Below, piece after piece: positions 32,928 to 42,098 of a stretch of 64,000 bases of DNA (its first letter is position 1; each line of letters begins with the position of its first letter). The translations under genes and the position numbers were made by a program. The notes below the pieces were generated by a model. It had not been told where the DNA came from. It saw only the letters and a program-made list of their open reading frames with translations, and ran no database searches. Location: assembly GCF_015555045.1 (NCBI RefSeq), contig NZ_JADNJQ010000004.1:42960-106959 (forward strand). The letters run 5' to 3'. The stretch is from Collinsella aerofaciens. GTDB taxonomy: Bacteria > Actinomycetota > Coriobacteriia > Coriobacteriales > Coriobacteriaceae.

Positions 32928-33954
32928 CGATCTTGCTGACCGTGTTCTTTATGCCGCTGCTGGTGAGCCGCTTCGCCGAAAGGGTCACGCGAAGCCTCTG
33001 TATGTTGCCGTGATCGGATGCCTTGCCGGAGTGCTGGCGACCGGAGGGGTCGCCTACGCCTTCGTCAATTCCAGCTATTTTGCCTCTGCCTGGGGAAACC
33101 ACGGCAACGGGGATTCCATTACCTGGACCAACGGCGGCTCATCGGGAACTAAATATACCTACACCAGAGAGTTTGGCGATGGCATCGCGCCCCAAAGCCT
33201 GGAAGGCGCAGTCCAGGAGGTTAATCTGTCCGTCGAGGGCAACGGCTATACGCTTGATATCCATGAGATGGCAATCGACCAAAACGGCTGCGGAGCCGTG
33301 ACGTTTACGTTGTCCAATCCAAATGGAGTTAACTACTACAAGCCAGCAGCAGAGATTGGCGAACTTGTTCTCTATGGTGAAGAAGAGCAGGGCATCGGCA
33401 CGCCCGATATGAAGTTCGGCGAGGAATGGCCTGACACACGCAGCACAATTGATAAGGACACATCAAGCGATACTGTCATTAATGGCACGATGTACTTTGC
33501 CGCTATGGATCGCGAGCGAGATTTGCAACATGCTGTCACCTGGAATATCCATTGGACCGAGGGTGAAGGTGAGAGTGCGAGGCGGTTTGAGGCGTCGACA
33601 CCCGAGTTCAATATTGGAGCGTACGTCGATACAAAGGAACTCCGCTCCGGTGACTCGCCTCTTGAGATTAGCCCGTTTTCCATCCAGACGCACATCGATG
33701 ATTTGGGCTATGAAGCAGTTGATAATAAGCTGACCGTCAGCTACAAGGATGGATCGGAGCAGATTATCGAAGATGACGACGCAGGGGTGTTCAACTTATA
33801 TTTTTCTTATGGGCGCAATAGCGGAGAGAACATCTGGGTGCCAACGAAGTTGATTGATGTCGATCAAGTTGTCTCGGTAACCCTTGAAATTGTGAGGTAT
33901 ACATCAACAGGGGAGACCGAAACGAAAGAGCCCTTTACCATCGTCTATTCGTAA
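32878..33954 (+). CDS. Membrane protein cotranslated with the ECF sigma factor, possible anti-sigma factor
   Basis: 358 residues, GTG start with GAGGAGG upstream. A short cytoplasmic segment (~40 residues, QIKQAFESVQADSDLADRVL) precedes one transmembrane helix (LYVAVIGCLAGVLATGGVAY), and ~290 residues lie outside, with β-rich Ig-like character (DUF4179-like). This layout and the 50-base overlap with the sigma gene fit an anti-sigma or sensor role: the N-terminal segment could hold the sigma factor at the membrane. No known anti-sigma motif (ZAS) was seen. Confidence 0.7.
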   Translation: MKSNQIKQAFESVQADSDLADRVLYAAAGEPLRRKGHAKPLYVAVIGCLAGVLATGGVAYAFVNSSYFASAWGNHGNGDSITWTNGGSSGTKYTYTREFGDGIAPQSLEGAVQEVNLSVEGNGYTLDIHEMAIDQNGCGAVTFTLSNPNGVNYYKPAAEIGELVLYGEEEQGIGTPDMKFGEEWPDTRSTIDKDTSSDTVINGTMYFAAMDRERDLQHAVTWNIHWTEGEGESARRFEASTPEFNIGAYVDTKELRSGDSPLEISPFSIQTHIDDLGYEAVDNKLTVSYKDGSEQIIEDDDAGVFNLYFSYGRNSGENIWVPTKLIDVDQVVSVTLEIVRYTSTGETETKEPFTIVYS

Positions 33955-33961
33955 GATTTGG

Positions 33962-33994
33962 GGTCGCTTCCTACTAGGGGAAGCGGCCTCTTTT
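33962..33994 (+). terminator. Terminator after the sigma/anti-sigma pair
   Basis: GGTCGCTTCC (33962-33971) pairs with GGAAGCGGCC (33979-33988, one G-T pair), then CTCTTTT. The 524-base gap to rpsL also holds the repeat at 34058, the long stem-loop at 34134 and the rpsL promoter. Confidence 0.8.
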
Positions 33995-34057
33995 GCGTTA
34001 AATGGAAACGCCGCCGATTTCCATGCGACAGATGAGAGCAGATCACCGCTGGAGCGC

Positions 34058-34110
34058 GACGTTTCCCCAGATAAAACCGACCAAAATAAACCTGTCCCTA
34101 TTTGGAAGGG
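34058..34110. repeat. Dispersed composite repeat, copy 3
   Basis: GACGTTTCCCCAGATAAAAC, then CGACCAAAATAAACCTGTCC and CTATTTGGAAGGG. It matches the layout of the copies at 5627-5684 and 59828-59886 (GACGTTTG, CAGATAAAACC, CCAAAATAAACCTGTCC). The downstream half of the stem is degraded. Confidence 0.7.
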
Positions 34111-34133
34111 AACGTTGCCCCGACAAGCACGTC

Positions 34134-34272
34134 GGATTCCCGGTCCGGGCGGCCCGCTGTTTAAGTTTGTCGCGAGTTCCGCACGCAAAGGAAAGCACTT
34201 AATGTGCTTTCCGTCTTGCGCAGGACTGTAGAGCAGCAAACTTAAACAGCGGGCCGCCCGGGCCGGGAATCC
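34134..34272. repeat. Long stem-loop element with conserved core, copy A (before rpsL)
   Basis: Arms 34134-34169 and 34237-34272 are complementary over 36 bp with one T-G pair. The 67-base core (34170-34236) runs TCGCGAGTTCCGCACG, then an inner hairpin GGAAAGCAC / ttaat / GTGCTTTCC, then GCAGGACTGTAGAGCAG. The inner stem has A-T pairs where copy B has G-C pairs, a compensatory change. Arms are unrelated to those of copies B and C. Confidence 0.9.
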
Positions 34273-34330
34273 GCCCCCGCGCACAGGAGGGGATTCCTTT
34301 TGTGTAGGCTTTGCGGAAATATGGCTATTT

Positions 34331-34385
34331 TGGGATACGCCCGGCGGCGTGGTCTGTTGACGGCACAGCTAACGCCACGTATCCT
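34331..34385 (+). promoter_or_regulatory. rpsL promoter
   Basis: TTGACG at 34357-34362 and TATCCT at 34380-34385 with 17 bases between. Just upstream, TGGGATACGCCCGG (34331) resembles blocks before rplC (51610) and rplB (53475). The 5′ untranslated region is about 85 bases. Confidence 0.7.
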
Positions 34386-34478
34386 ATCGAACTGCGTGTT
34401 TCGTAGGGGGATGCTGACCCCTCGATTCAAGCCGTTGCACTTTACAGAAAGCTGGAATCATTCGAGAAGGAGTACGCT

Positions 34479-34856
34479 TTGCCTACTATTAACCAGCTGG
34501 TTCGCCAGGGCCGTCGTTCCGTGCCCAAGAAGTCCAAGAACGCTGCTCTGCAGCACAACTCCCAGAAGCGCGGCGTGTGCACCCGCGTCTTCACCACGAG
34601 CCCCAAGAAGCCGAACTCGGCTCTTCGTAAGGTTGCCCGTGTTCGCCTCGTCAACGGCATCGAAGTTACTGCTTACATCCCGGGTGAGGGCCACAACCTG
34701 CAGGAGCACTCCATCGTGCTCGTCCGCGGCGGTCGTGTCCGTGACCTCCCTGGTGTCCGTTATCACGTCATCCGTGGCGCCTACGACGCTGCTCCGGTCC
34801 AGAACCGTATGCAGGCCCGTTCCAAGTACGGTGCTAAGCGCCCCAAGGCTAAATAA
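34479..34856 (+). CDS. rpsL: 30S ribosomal protein S12
   Basis: 125 residues from a TTG start (GAAGGAG upstream), giving the usual [12 protein letters not shown]. The decoding-centre loops [14 protein letters not shown] and [14 protein letters not shown] have wild-type residues, so no streptomycin-resistance change is apparent. First gene of the str operon. Confidence 0.97.
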   Translation: MPTINQLVRQGRRSVPKKSKNAALQHNSQKRGVCTRVFTTSPKKPNSALRKVARVRLVNGIEVTAYIPGEGHNLQEHSIVLVRGGRVRDLPGVRYHVIRGAYDAAPVQNRMQARSKYGAKRPKAK

Positions 34857-34929
34857 GCCAGATAACGTTTTGATACTTTCGCCGTGTGCCGCCTAAGGGC
34901 CGCACGGTAGACACTTAAGGAGATTTCAC

Positions 34930-35403
34930 ATGCCGCGTCGTGCAGCAGCTAATCGTCGTGAGGTTCAGCCTGACGCCGTTTACAACAACCGCCTGGTGAC
35001 TCAGCTCATCAACAAGGTCCTTCTTGACGGCAAGAAGGCCACCGCTGAGCGCATCGTTTACACCGCTTTCGAGATCGTTGCCGAGAAGTCCGAGGGTGGC
35101 GACGCTCTCGCTACCTTCAAGAAGGCTATGGACAACGTCAAGCCCACGCTCGAGGTTAAGCCCAAGCGTGTCGGTGGCGCTACCTATCAGGTCCCGATGG
35201 AGGTCAACTCCCGTCGTTCCACCGCTCTGGGCATCCGCTGGATCGTCAACTTCTCCCGCGCTCGCAAGGAGAAGACCATGGCCGAGCGTCTCGCCAACGA
35301 GATCCTCGACGCTTCCAACGGCCTGGGCGCTTCCGTCAAGAAGCGTGAGGACGTCTTCAAGATGGCCGAGGCCAACCGCGCGTTCTCTCACTATCGTTGG
35401 TAA
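34930..35403 (+). CDS. rpsG: 30S ribosomal protein S7
   Basis: 157 residues. [15 protein letters not shown] at the start and [20 protein letters not shown] in the middle identify S7, the assembly nucleator of the 30S head and, in other bacteria, translational repressor of this operon. AAGGAG precedes the ATG. Lies between rpsL and fusA as usual. Confidence 0.97.
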   Translation: MPRRAAANRREVQPDAVYNNRLVTQLINKVLLDGKKATAERIVYTAFEIVAEKSEGGDALATFKKAMDNVKPTLEVKPKRVGGATYQVPMEVNSRRSTALGIRWIVNFSRARKEKTMAERLANEILDASNGLGASVKKREDVFKMAEANRAFSHYRW

Positions 35404-35422
35404 GTTAAGGTAAGGAACTAAC

Positions 35423-37522
35423 ATGGCTAAGCCTAAGTACAAGCTTTCCGATACCCGTAACATCGGCATCATGGCTCACATCGATGCCGGTAAGACCACC
35501 ACGACCGAGCGTATTCTTTACTACACCGGTAAGACCCACAAGATCGGTGAGGTCCATGAGGGCGCTGCCACCATGGACTGGATGGTTCAGGAGCAGGAGC
35601 GCGGCGTAACCATTACCTCCGCTGCTACCACCTGCTTCTGGAACAAGGACGGTAAGGACTACCGCATCCAGATCATCGACACCCCGGGCCACGTTGACTT
35701 CACCGCCGAGGTCGAGCGCTGCCTGCGCGTCCTCGATGGCGCTGTCGCCGTCTTCGACGCCGTTGCCGGCGTTCAGCCCCAGTCTGAGACCGTTTGGCGT
35801 CAGGCTTCTACCTTCAACGTCCCCCGCATCGCCTTCATCAACAAGTATGACCGCGTGGGCGCTGACTTCTTCAACGCTATCGAGACCATGAAGGATCGTC
35901 TCGATGCTAACGCCGTGGCCGCTCAGGTCCCGATGGGCGCCGAGGACAACTTCTGGGGTGTCATCGACCTGGTCACCATGACTGCATGGGACTTCAAGGC
36001 CGACGAGAAGGGTATGACCTACCCCGAGCCGATGGACGAGATCCCGGCTGAGTTTGCCGACATCGCTGCCACCAAGCGCGAGGAGCTCCTTGACGCTGCT
36101 GCCAGCTTTGACGACGAGCTCATGGAGAAGATCCTCATGGAGGAGGACTTCACCGTCGAGGAGCTCAAGGCTGCTCTGCGCAAGGGCGTTCTGGCCAACG
36201 AGCTCAACCTCGTCTTCGTGGGTTCCGCCTACAAGAACAAGGGCGTTCAGGAGCTGCTCGACGCTGTCGTCGACTACCTGCCCAGCCCGCTCGACGTCGA
36301 GGCCGTCACCGGTACCGATCCGGACACCGGCGAGGAGATTCAGCGTCATCCTTCCTTCGACGAGCCCTTCTCCGGCCTGGTCTTCAAGATCATGACCGAC
36401 CCGTTCGTCGGTAAGCTCACCTATGTCCGCGTTTACTCCGGCCGCGCCGAGTCCGGCTCCTACGTGGTCAACGCTTCCAACGGTCAGCGCGAGCGCCTCG
36501 GCCGCATCCTCGAGATGAACGCCGCCGAGCGTATCGACCGTGACGACGCTGCCGCTGGCGACATCGTCGCTTGCGTCGGCTTCAAGAACTCCACCACCGG
36601 TGACACCCTGTGCGCCGAGGGCAAGGAGATCGTCCTCGAGAAGATCGAGTTCGCTAAGCCCGTTATCGACGTTGCCATCGAGCCCAAGACCAAGGCCGAG
36701 CAGGATAAGATGTCCCTGGCTCTGACCAAGCTCGCCGAGGAGGACCCGACCTTCCAGGTGTCCACCAACCACGAGACCGGCCAGACCATTATCGCCGGCA
36801 TGGGCGAGCTGCACCTCGAGATCATCGTCGACCGTCTGCTCCGCGAGTTCAAGGTTGACGCTAACGTTGGTAAGCCCCAGGTTGCCTACCGCGAGACCGC
36901 TGGTCACGACGTCGAGAAGGCTGAGGGCAAGTTCGTCCGTCAGTCCGGTGGTCGCGGTCAGTACGGCCACGCCGTCATCAAGCTCGAGAAGATGGAGGAG
37001 GGCTTCGGCTACGAGTTCGTCAACGCTATCGTCGGCGGCGTCGTGCCCAAAGAGTACATCCCGTCCATCGACAAGGGCATCCAGGAGGCCCTGAACACCG
37101 GTGTTATCGCCGGCTTCCCGGTCCTCGACGTTAAGGTCACCCTGTTCGACGGTTCTTACCACGAGGTCGACTCCTCCGAGGCCGCCTTCAAGATCGCCGG
37201 TTCCATGGCTATCAAGGACGCCCTCAAGAAGTCCGATCCGCAGCTGCTCGAGCCGATCATGGCTGTCGAGGTTGAGACCCCCGAGCAGTACATGGGCGAC
37301 GTTATGGGCAACCTCTCCGGTCGCCGCGGCAAGATCGAGGGCATGGAGGATCGCAAGAACAGCAAGCTCATCCGTGCCAAGGTGCCGCTGGGCGAGATGT
37401 TCGGTTACGCTACCGACCTTCGCTCCCAGACCCAGGGCCGTGCATCCTACACGATGCAGTTCGACTCTTATGAGCCCGCGCCCAAGTCCATCGTGGACGA
37501 GGTCATGAGCAAGAACGCCTAA
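35423..37522 (+). CDS. fusA: Elongation factor G
   Basis: 699 residues, normal length. G1 [15 protein letters not shown]3 DTPGHVDF, G4 NKYD (usually NKMD) and G5 GSAYKNKG are present, followed by domains II-V with [15 protein letters not shown] and RRGKIEGM. It drives translocation on the ribosome using GTP. Cotranscribed with rpsL, rpsG and rpsJ. Confidence 0.98.
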   Translation: MAKPKYKLSDTRNIGIMAHIDAGKTTTTERILYYTGKTHKIGEVHEGAATMDWMVQEQERGVTITSAATTCFWNKDGKDYRIQIIDTPGHVDFTAEVERCLRVLDGAVAVFDAVAGVQPQSETVWRQASTFNVPRIAFINKYDRVGADFFNAIETMKDRLDANAVAAQVPMGAEDNFWGVIDLVTMTAWDFKADEKGMTYPEPMDEIPAEFADIAATKREELLDAAASFDDELMEKILMEEDFTVEELKAALRKGVLANELNLVFVGSAYKNKGVQELLDAVVDYLPSPLDVEAVTGTDPDTGEEIQRHPSFDEPFSGLVFKIMTDPFVGKLTYVRVYSGRAESGSYVVNASNGQRERLGRILEMNAAERIDRDDAAAGDIVACVGFKNSTTGDTLCAEGKEIVLEKIEFAKPVIDVAIEPKTKAEQDKMSLALTKLAEEDPTFQVSTNHETGQTIIAGMGELHLEIIVDRLLREFKVDANVGKPQVAYRETAGHDVEKAEGKFVRQSGGRGQYGHAVIKLEKMEEGFGYEFVNAIVGGVVPKEYIPSIDKGIQEALNTGVIAGFPVLDVKVTLFDGSYHEVDSSEAAFKIAGSMAIKDALKKSDPQLLEPIMAVEVETPEQYMGDVMGNLSGRRGKIEGMEDRKNSKLIRAKVPLGEMFGYATDLRSQTQGRASYTMQFDSYEPAPKSIVDEVMSKNA

Positions 37523-37582
37523 GTTCGAGCTCCCTGTTACGTAATCCGCGAGAACATCTCTCGCACTCTTTGGAGGTTTAAG

Positions 37583-37891
37583 TTGGCTACCCAGAAGATC
37601 CGCATTCGCCTCAAGGGCTATGATCACGAGGTCGTCGATCAGTCCGCGAAGCTCATCGTCGAGACCGCTCAGAAGACCGGCGCTCGCGTTTCCGGTCCTG
37701 TCCCCCTGCCCACCGAGCGCAACCTGTACACGGTTATCCGCTCGCCGCACATGAACAAGGACTCCCGTGAGCAGTTCGAGATGCGCACCCACAAGCGCCT
37801 CATCGACATCCTCGACCCCACCTCGGGCACCGTTGATTCGCTCATGCGTCTCGACCTCCCCGCTGGCGTCGACATCGACATCAAGCTCTAA
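37583..37891 (+). CDS. rpsJ: 30S ribosomal protein S10
   Basis: 102 residues, TTG start preceded by [26 protein letters not shown] and [10 protein letters not shown] are typical of S10/NusE, which also takes part in antitermination with NusG. It is normally the first gene of the S10 operon, directly before rplC; here a strong terminator follows, and rplC lies 13.9 kb away. Confidence 0.97.
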   Translation: MATQKIRIRLKGYDHEVVDQSAKLIVETAQKTGARVSGPVPLPTERNLYTVIRSPHMNKDSREQFEMRTHKRLIDILDPTSGTVDSLMRLDLPAGVDIDIKL

Positions 37892-37910
37892 GCGATATCG
37901 CTCATAGCTT

Positions 37911-37948
37911 AAAGGGCCCCGCTGCCGTAACGGCAGTGGGGCCCTTTT
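37911..37948 (+). terminator. Terminator after rpsJ
   Basis: AAAGGGCCCCGCTGCCG and CGGCAGTGGGGCCCTTTT form a nearly perfect 17-bp stem with a TAA loop. Confidence 0.95.
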
Positions 37949-38006
37949 GTTTTGAATGATGGTTTGGACTGCGGGGTAATGCTGCCGAGTAGGTGGTTGC
38001 GGCGCC

Positions 38007-38783
38007 CTATTCGCTCATGGGACGCAGCGATGCCTCCTCAAAATGGAAAGATCGAAAGCCGTCTTCCGTTTCGATGCACGCGCGACCAAAGCCATCGACC
38101 GTTTTAAAGATGCCACGCGCCAGCTCGTCACCGACAGGGGAACGGGCGATAACGGTTTCCCCTATCCAATTGAGGTGAGCTACATAATCATCGTGGACGG
38201 GCGCGAGCGGTCCGGCGTCTTCTTCCATGGCGTTGAGGCGTTCTGCCCACGCATCTACAGCGTTCACGACTGCGTGATAGACCTGTTTGAGTAGCACATC
38301 GACGGCGGGAACGTTCTCGTTGAGATACGAGAGACCGATTGCGGGCAGGCCGCCATCGGGAACCTCCGCGGGCACATAGTTCACGTTGACGCCGATGCCA
38401 CAGACCGCAAAGGGGCTGCCTTCGTTATCGCGTGCGGCCTCGACCAGAATGCCGCCGAGTTTGCGTCCACTCGCGACCAGGTCGTTGGGCCATTTGAGGC
38501 CAATCTCGTTTGCAAGACCCTGCTTTTCGAGTGCTTCGAGCACCGCTAGGCCGCTGACAGCGGCAAGACCAGAGTACTTTGCGGGATTAACGCATGGACG
38601 CAGGACAATCGAAAGCAATAGGTTGCCGGCGGTTGAGTCCCACTTGTGCCCGCGCCGACCGCGTCCTGCTGTCTGAGCCCGGGCGGCAAGTCCTGTGCCG
38701 TGCGGCGCCCCCTGTTTTCCTGCTTCGAGCAGGTCATCGTTGGTCGATCCGGTTACGTCGACCACTGTTAAACGTAAATCCAT
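38007..38783 (-). CDS. birA: Biotin--[acetyl-CoA-carboxylase] ligase, catalytic-only form
   Basis: 258 residues. The catalytic motif GRGRRGHKWDS, KWPNDLV, GGILVE and GIGVNVNY are all there. The N-terminal DNA-binding helix-turn-helix of group II BirA is absent, so it is a plain ligase, not a repressor. It attaches biotin to the lysine of AccB, whose gene lies in the divergent operon. It shares a 176-base upstream region with fabH. Confidence 0.93.
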   Translation of the reverse strand: MDLRLTVVDVTGSTNDDLLEAGKQGAPHGTGLAARAQTAGRGRRGHKWDSTAGNLLLSIVLRPCVNPAKYSGLAAVSGLAVLEALEKQGLANEIGLKWPNDLVASGRKLGGILVEAARDNEGSPFAVCGIGVNVNYVPAEVPDGGLPAIGLSYLNENVPAVDVLLKQVYHAVVNAVDAWAERLNAMEEDAGPLAPVHDDYVAHLNWIGETVIARSPVGDELARGIFKTVDGFGRACIETEDGFRSFHFEEASLRPMSE

Positions 38784-38877
38784 AACAGCTGGTACCTCCT
38801 AAGGTAATAAGGCAATCGCGTAATGGTGTCGAGAGATAGACACAATGTGAAGCCTTTGTCGCATTTGGACAATTTAA

Positions 38878-38941
38878 TGTTAACACGTCAACAAAGACTG
38901 AAATGCGTTATCCTCTCTTGGTCGATGTAAACACGTCAACA
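38878..38941. promoter_or_regulatory. Twin palindromic operators between birA and fabH
   Basis: TGTTAACACGTCAACA (38878-38893) and TGTAAACACGTCAACA (38926-38941) are imperfect palindromes of the form TGTTRACRYGTYAACA, centres 48 bases apart. A TATCCT at 38909-38914 lies between them as a possible -10 of the fab operon. The second ends 10 bases before the fabH Shine-Dalgarno region. They do not match FapR, and BirA here lacks a DNA-binding domain. Confidence 0.65.
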
Positions 38942-38959
38942 ACTCAAAGGAGGTTAGTG

Positions 38960-39919
38960 ATGGGTTTCACGATTCTTGGAACAGGCTCGGCGCTTCCTGA
39001 ACGCAGTGTTTCCAATGACGAGCTGTCTGAGTTCCTCGATACCTCGGATGAGTGGATTTTTACCCGCACGGGTATCAAGAGCCGCCACGTCTGCACCACC
39101 GAGTCACTTGACGACCTTGCCGTAGCGGCGAGTGAGCGGGCACTCCAGGTGTCCGGAATCGACGCGAGCCAGCTGGATCTGATCGTCTGCTCGACGACGA
39201 CGGGTGACCACCTTGTTCCCGCTGAGGCGTGTGCCGTTGCTGAGCGACTAGGCGCGACGTGCCCTGCCTTCGATGTCTCGGCGGCTTGTGCCGGCTTCGT
39301 ATTTGCGCTCGATGTCGCCGAGGGCTATATCGCCCGCGGTCGCGCCGAGCGCGTGCTTGTCGTTGCTGCCGAGCAGATGACGCGCGCGCTCGACTGGACC
39401 GACCGTGCCACCTGCGTGCTCTTTGGCGATGGGGCAGGCGCCGCAGTGATTGAGGCTGGGGGAGACAGTCCCCTTGCCGTTGAGCTTTCGACGGCGCCCG
39501 ACGTCGAGACGTTGCGCGTTCCCGGTCTGGTCGGTACCTCGCCGTTTAAGGCTTCCGCAGATAGCGCGAGCGTGCTGTCCATGAATGGCCGCCGCGTGTT
39601 CAAGTTCGGCGTCAACGCCATCTGCGACACGGTCCATAAGCTTGCGATCGATGCGGGCATTTTGGTCGAAGACATCGATCATTTTGTATTCCATCAGGCT
39701 AACGAACGAATCCTGAGCCAGGCGGTTAAGCGCCTGGGCGTGCCGGACGAGCGCGTGGTTCGCACGTTGCACGAGACCGGCAACATTTCGAGCGCATGCA
39801 TTCCGCTTGCCCTCGACCGGCTGGCAAACGCCGGTGCACTTCACACAGGCGACACCATCGCCTTGGTTGGATTTGGCGCCGGTCTGGATATAGGTGGCTA
39901 TCTGCTTCGTTGGAAGTAG
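38960..39919 (+). CDS. fabH: 3-oxoacyl-ACP synthase III
   Basis: 319 residues. Catalytic Cys in SAACAGFVFALD, His in VFHQANERIL and Asn in ETGNISSACIPLAL. It condenses acetyl-CoA with malonyl-ACP to begin each fatty acid. The ATG at 38960 has AAAGGAGG upstream. First gene of a ten-gene FAS II/ACC operon, fabH-acpP-fabK-fabD-fabG-fabF-accB-fabZ-accC-accDA. Confidence 0.96.
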   Translation: MGFTILGTGSALPERSVSNDELSEFLDTSDEWIFTRTGIKSRHVCTTESLDDLAVAASERALQVSGIDASQLDLIVCSTTTGDHLVPAEACAVAERLGATCPAFDVSAACAGFVFALDVAEGYIARGRAERVLVVAAEQMTRALDWTDRATCVLFGDGAGAAVIEAGGDSPLAVELSTAPDVETLRVPGLVGTSPFKASADSASVLSMNGRRVFKFGVNAICDTVHKLAIDAGILVEDIDHFVFHQANERILSQAVKRLGVPDERVVRTLHETGNISSACIPLALDRLANAGALHTGDTIALVGFGAGLDIGGYLLRWK

Positions 39920-39970
39920 TCGCACATAGGAAATAAAAACGCCCTAGGGCACAACCAAAGGAGAACTACC

Positions 39971-40207
39971 ATGGCAGATCAGAAGACCTTCGAGCGCGTT
40001 TGCGACGTTATCCGCGAGACCGCCGGTCTTGACGATGTCGAGATGAAGCCCGAGTCCACGCTCGAGGAGATTGGTCTCGACAGCCTGGGCACCGTCGAGA
40101 TCCTCGTTGCCGTCGAGGACGAGTTTGGCATCCAGCTCGATACCGAGGAGAACCCCAAGACGGTCGGCGAGTTCGCCGATACGGTCGAGGCGGCATTGGA
40201 GAAGTAG
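39971..40207 (+). CDS. acpP: Acyl carrier protein
   Basis: 78 residues, acidic. The phosphopantetheine serine is in LDSLGTVEILVAVED. It carries the growing acyl chain. AAGGAG precedes the ATG, and fabK begins 2 bases after its stop codon. Confidence 0.97.
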   Translation: MADQKTFERVCDVIRETAGLDDVEMKPESTLEEIGLDSLGTVEILVAVEDEFGIQLDTEENPKTVGEFADTVEAALEK

Positions 40208-40209
40208 AG

Positions 40210-41154
40210 ATGCTCAAGACTCCTCTCTGCGATCTGCTCGGCATCGAAAAGCCCGTGTTCCAGGGCGGTATGGCCTGGATTGCCGATGCCTCGCTGGCGT
40301 CCGCAGTGTCCGAGGCGGATGGCTTAGGCATCATCGCGGCCATGAACGCCGACGCCAACTGGCTTCGCGACCAGATTCATGAGCTGCGCGCCAAGACGGA
40401 TAAGCCCTTTGGCGTGAACGTCATGCTCATGAGCCCGTTTGCCGACGAGGTTGCACAGGTCGTGATTGACGAGCGAGTGCCGGTCGTCGTGACGGGCGCC
40501 GGCAATCCCGCCAAGTACATGAAGGCGTGGAACGAGGCGGGCATCAAGGTCATCCCGGTCGTTGCCTCGGTGGCGCTGGCGCGCCTCGTGGCACGTCGTG
40601 GAGCCACGGCGGTTGTTGCCGAGGGTACCGAATCGGGCGGCCATATTGGCGAGACCTCGACGATGGCACTGGTGCCGCAGGTCGTCGATGCGGTTGACAT
40701 TCCCGTCGTGGCCGCCGGCGGTATTGCCGACGGCCGCGGCGTGGCGGCCGCCTTTATGCTGGGCGCCGAAGGCGTGCAAGTGGGTACGCGCTTTCTGGTC
40801 GCAGACGAGTGCACCGTCTCGGAGCAGTACAAAGAGATGGTCCTGAAGGCCAACGACACCTCGACGCGTGCGACCGGTCGCTCGACGGGACATCCAGTGC
40901 GCGCCCTCAAGAGCCCCTTCACCAACGCCTATGCCAAGAGCGAGGGTTCCGGCGCGAGTGCCGAGGAGCTCGGTGCTATGGGAACCGGTGCGCTGCGTAA
41001 GGCCGCCAAGGACGGCAACTACGAAGAGGGTTCGTTTTTGTGTGGACAGATTGCCGGCATGGTCAACGAGCGCCAGAGCGCACGCGAAATCGTTGACGAC
41101 CTGGTCGATGGCGCCGAGCACGTCCTGAAGGGTGCGTGCGCATGGGTGGCGTAG
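40210..41154 (+). CDS. fabK: Enoyl-ACP reductase II (FabK, FMN-dependent)
   Basis: 314 residues. VFQGGMAWIADASLASAVSE, VVAEGTESGGHIG and VVAAGGIADGRGVAAAFMLG are typical of the FMN TIM-barrel FabK family. It replaces FabI, which is not in this operon, and would confer intrinsic triclosan tolerance. Overlaps the beginning of fabD by 13 bases. Confidence 0.93.
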   Translation: MLKTPLCDLLGIEKPVFQGGMAWIADASLASAVSEADGLGIIAAMNADANWLRDQIHELRAKTDKPFGVNVMLMSPFADEVAQVVIDERVPVVVTGAGNPAKYMKAWNEAGIKVIPVVASVALARLVARRGATAVVAEGTESGGHIGETSTMALVPQVVDAVDIPVVAAGGIADGRGVAAAFMLGAEGVQVGTRFLVADECTVSEQYKEMVLKANDTSTRATGRSTGHPVRALKSPFTNAYAKSEGSGASAEELGAMGTGALRKAAKDGNYEEGSFLCGQIAGMVNERQSAREIVDDLVDGAEHVLKGACAWVA

Positions 41155-42068
41155 CGTTTTTGTTTGCCGGCCAGGGTGCCCAGCACCCCGCGATGGGCGT
41201 CGACTTGATCGAGACATCGCCGGCGGCCGCCGAGGTGTTCGCCATTGCCGACGAGGTGCGCCCGGGGACCAGCGAGCAATGCCGGAGTGCCTCCAAGGAG
41301 GAGCTCTCGCAGACCGAGAACACGCAGCCGTGCGTGTTCGTTCACGACCTAGCAGCGGCTGCCGCCCTGCGTGAGCGCGGCGTGGTGCCTGTCGCCTGTG
41401 CGGGATTCTCGCTGGGCGAGGTCGCCGCGCTCACCTTTGCGGGGGCGTTCGATACGCGAGCGGGCTTTGAGCTCGTGTGCGAGCGCGCGGCGCTGATGGC
41501 CGCGGCTGCCGAGCGCCATCCGGGCGGCATGCGCGCCGTCATCAAGCTCGATGCGGCGCAAGTCGAGGGCCTGGCAAAACAGGCCGGCGAGGACTGCTGG
41601 CCAGTCAACTACAACAGCCCACAGCAGACGGTTGTGGCCGGAGCGCCCGAGGCGCTGCAGGAGCTCGACGTCCTAGTAAAAGAGGCTGGCGGCCGCGCCA
41701 TGAAGGTCGCGGTGTCGGGTGCATTTCATAGCCCCTATATGGCCGAGGCGACCTGTGGCCTTGCCGCATATATTGAGGCCGGTCACGCGCCGTCCCCGTT
41801 GCTCATTCCTGTTTTGGCAAATATGACAGCGGCGCCCTATCCGGCGGATCCCCAGACGGCATCGGATGTCTTGGCCAATCAGGTGAGCCATGCCGTACGC
41901 TGGGTCGATACGCTGCATGCTCTGCAGGATCAAGGCATCGACACGTTTATTGAGGTCGGCCCCGGCAAAACGCTGTCCGGCCTGGTCAAGCGTACGCTGA
42001 GCGACGTTCGTGTGTATTCGTGCGAGACGGCCGAGCAGGTCGCAGCTATTGCCGACGAGCTCGCATAG
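41142..42068 (+). CDS. fabD: Malonyl CoA-acyl carrier protein transacylase
   Basis: 308 residues. FAGQGAQHPAMG at the start, the active-site serine in GFSLGEVAAL, and histidine in SGAFHSPYM. It loads malonate onto ACP. The ATG at 41142 lies inside the end of fabK; a GTG at 41136 is the alternative. The overlap indicates coupled translation. Confidence 0.94.
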   Translation: MGGVAFLFAGQGAQHPAMGVDLIETSPAAAEVFAIADEVRPGTSEQCRSASKEELSQTENTQPCVFVHDLAAAAALRERGVVPVACAGFSLGEVAALTFAGAFDTRAGFELVCERAALMAAAAERHPGGMRAVIKLDAAQVEGLAKQAGEDCWPVNYNSPQQTVVAGAPEALQELDVLVKEAGGRAMKVAVSGAFHSPYMAEATCGLAAYIEAGHAPSPLLIPVLANMTAAPYPADPQTASDVLANQVSHAVRWVDTLHALQDQGIDTFIEVGPGKTLSGLVKRTLSDVRVYSCETAEQVAAIADELA

Positions 42069-42098
42069 TCCACAGGGCTGTAACCCGAAAGGAATGAC

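Noticed and set aside
34216..34236. tRNA-like GTAGAGCAG segment in the long stem-loop core
   Set aside because: Resembles a tRNA D-arm, but there is no acceptor stem, anticodon arm or T-arm in the right places; no tRNA gene can be folded.
34134..34272. Interpreting the long stem-loops as ordinary terminators
   Set aside because: Stems are far longer than needed, no T-run follows, the core is conserved between copies, and copy A follows a separate proper terminator at 33962.
35405..37792. A 795-residue minus-strand open frame opposite fusA and rpsJ
   Set aside because: Same shadow effect of strongly biased codons; EF-G and S10 are unmistakable on the other strand.
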